Part shown: positions 15,123-15,808 of the stretch, one piece after another
Layout of the letters: each line of letters starts with the position of its first letter
How positions within the stretch are numbered: the stretch's first letter is position 1
From: Oscillospiraceae bacterium
Lineage (GTDB): Bacteria; Bacillota; Clostridia; Oscillospirales; Oscillospiraceae
DNA: 15,808 nucleotides
Assembly: GCA_016295615.1 (NCBI GenBank)
Contig: JAEDKW010000018.1
Location: 1 to 15,808, forward strand
Direction of reading: 5' to 3'
Position numbers and translations under genes: made by a program
The notes under the pieces: generated by a model
What the model saw: only the letters and a program-made list of their open reading frames with translations
Database searches by the model: none
Told to the model about the DNA's origin: nothing

Positions 15123-15644
15123 ATGGCAAATCCCATCGTGACCATTGAAATGGAAGACGGCAAGGTGATGAAAGGCGAGCTCTACCCCGAAATTGCACCG
15201 AATACCGTCAATAACTTCATCGCGCTTTCCAACTCCGGCTTTTATGACGGTCTCGTTTTCCACCGCGTGATCCCCGGCTTCATGATCCAGGGCGGCGACC
15301 CCGACGGAAACGGTACGGGCGGTCCCGGCTACGAGATCAAGGGCGAGTTTTCTGCCAACGGCTTCAAGAACGATCTCAAGCATACGCTCGGCGTGCTCTC
15401 CATGGCGCGTACCATGGCTCCCGACAGCGCCGGCAGCCAGTTCTTTGTCATGGTTGCGGATGCGCCGCACCTTGACGGGCAGTATGCCGCTTTCGGCAGG
15501 ATCACGGACAATGCGCAGGCTGCCGTCGATATCTCCCGTGTCAACCGCAGCATGTTCAACGACATGCCCAAGAAGCCGCAGACCATCAAGTCTATCCGCG
15601 TTGACACGCTGGGCGTTGCGTACCCGGCGCCGGAGAAGATGTAA
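15123..15644 (+). CDS. Cyclophilin-type peptidyl-prolyl cis-trans isomerase
   Basis: A cytoplasmic cyclophilin of 173 residues that should catalyse proline isomerisation during folding. Seen: VFHRVIPGFMIQGGDP (45-60) with the catalytic arginine R48 and Q56, GVLSMAR (90-96), and SAGSQFFVM (102-110) with the Q and FF of the active site. LDGQYAAFGRI (117-127) carries Tyr where eukaryotic CypA has His126, a common bacterial variant. There is no signal peptide. A moderately long C-terminal tail (PKKPQTIKSIRVD and beyond) completes the fold. AAGGAG lies 8 bases before the ATG, and the gene sits 12 bases after smpB, so the two are very likely co-transcribed. No clear terminator with a T run follows. 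Confidence 0.95.
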   Translation: MANPIVTIEMEDGKVMKGELYPEIAPNTVNNFIALSNSGFYDGLVFHRVIPGFMIQGGDPDGNGTGGPGYEIKGEFSANGFKNDLKHTLGVLSMARTMAPDSAGSQFFVMVADAPHLDGQYAAFGRITDNAQAAVDISRVNRSMFNDMPKKPQTIKSIRVDTLGVAYPAPEKM

Positions 15645-15808
15645 TTCATTCGTTTGCTTTCGCACAGGAGCGTTCCTGTTTGCGGTGCAGCTTTCGTCCA
15701 AACTCGGCGCACGAAGGCGCAAGCGTTCGTGCGGCGAAGAGGAGACATGACGGCGTGAGAGAGCCCTGCCGCTGCGCGGCGGGGCGAGCGATACAAAGTC
15801 CATGTCGA
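15645..15808. other. Non-coding tail with three hairpins
   Basis: I see no convincing gene in these 164 bases. Three inverted repeats follow each other. The first, 15661-15684, has 4 plus 5 pairs, a TT bulge and loop GCGT. The second, 15708-15733, has an 8-bp outer stem and an inner two-pair stem capped by a GCAA tetraloop. The third, 15763-15785, has a 10-bp stem with one wobble pair and a TGC loop. None is followed by a T run. It could be a dispersed intergenic repeat, a structured RNA, or the leader of a gene beyond the window. Confidence 0.5.

Noticed and set aside
14928..15803. Minus-strand open frame covering smpB end, cyclophilin and the tail
   Set aside because: Antisense to two clear genes; its N-terminal part is a translation of the hairpin region.
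15755..15808. Possible GTG start of a gene running off the window, with GAGGAG about 10 bases upstream
   Set aside because: Only 18 codons are visible, the peptide is not recognisable, and a stable hairpin lies inside it; too little to call.
15645..15808. tmRNA (ssrA) next to smpB
   Set aside because: The expected GGGG-start acceptor half and the usual 5' domain sequence are not present.

Overview
This window looks like a stretch of ordinary housekeeping chromosome from a GC-rich Clostridia-type Firmicute, most likely in the order Oscillospirales. That is inference, from AddAB helicase-nuclease instead of RecBCD, strong AGGAGG-type ribosome sites, extended -10 promoters, YitT, DUF1015, DUF378 and DivIVA-like families, and a zinc-binding L31. 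No sequence search was possible. I see no phage, transposon, CRISPR, tRNA or rRNA genes.

Layout. Positions 19-2213 (minus): ispE (isoprenoid precursor synthesis) follows a DUF1015 gene, with a strong hairpin between them. Positions 2214-2446 separate divergent genes; a 72-residue DUF378 membrane protein then runs rightward and ends at a good terminator. Positions 2809-9715 (plus): addB and addA overlap by 8 bases and encode the two subunits of the double-strand-break repair helicase-nuclease. Positions 9817-10020: rpmE (L31), with its own promoter and terminator. Positions 10123-13739: a tight four-gene run of YitT membrane protein, HflX GTPase, YigZ/IMPACT protein and a lone ABC ATPase. This run faces a minus-strand DivIVA-like coiled-coil gene (13838-14458) across a bidirectional terminator. 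Divergent from the DivIVA-like gene is an smpB-cyclophilin pair (14646-15644). The last 164 bases are non-coding and rich in hairpins.

How the genes relate: several serve general maintenance, namely DNA repair (AddAB), ribosomes under stress (HflX, SmpB, L31), protein folding (cyclophilin) and isoprenoids (IspE). Nothing in the window amounts to a clear new system. The best leads are an 11-bp inverted repeat that places the DUF378 ribosome site and start codon in its loop, a lone ABC ATPase with altered motifs and no visible permease, the structured non-coding tail, and a shared TTTTGTGnTAnnnT promoter signature.
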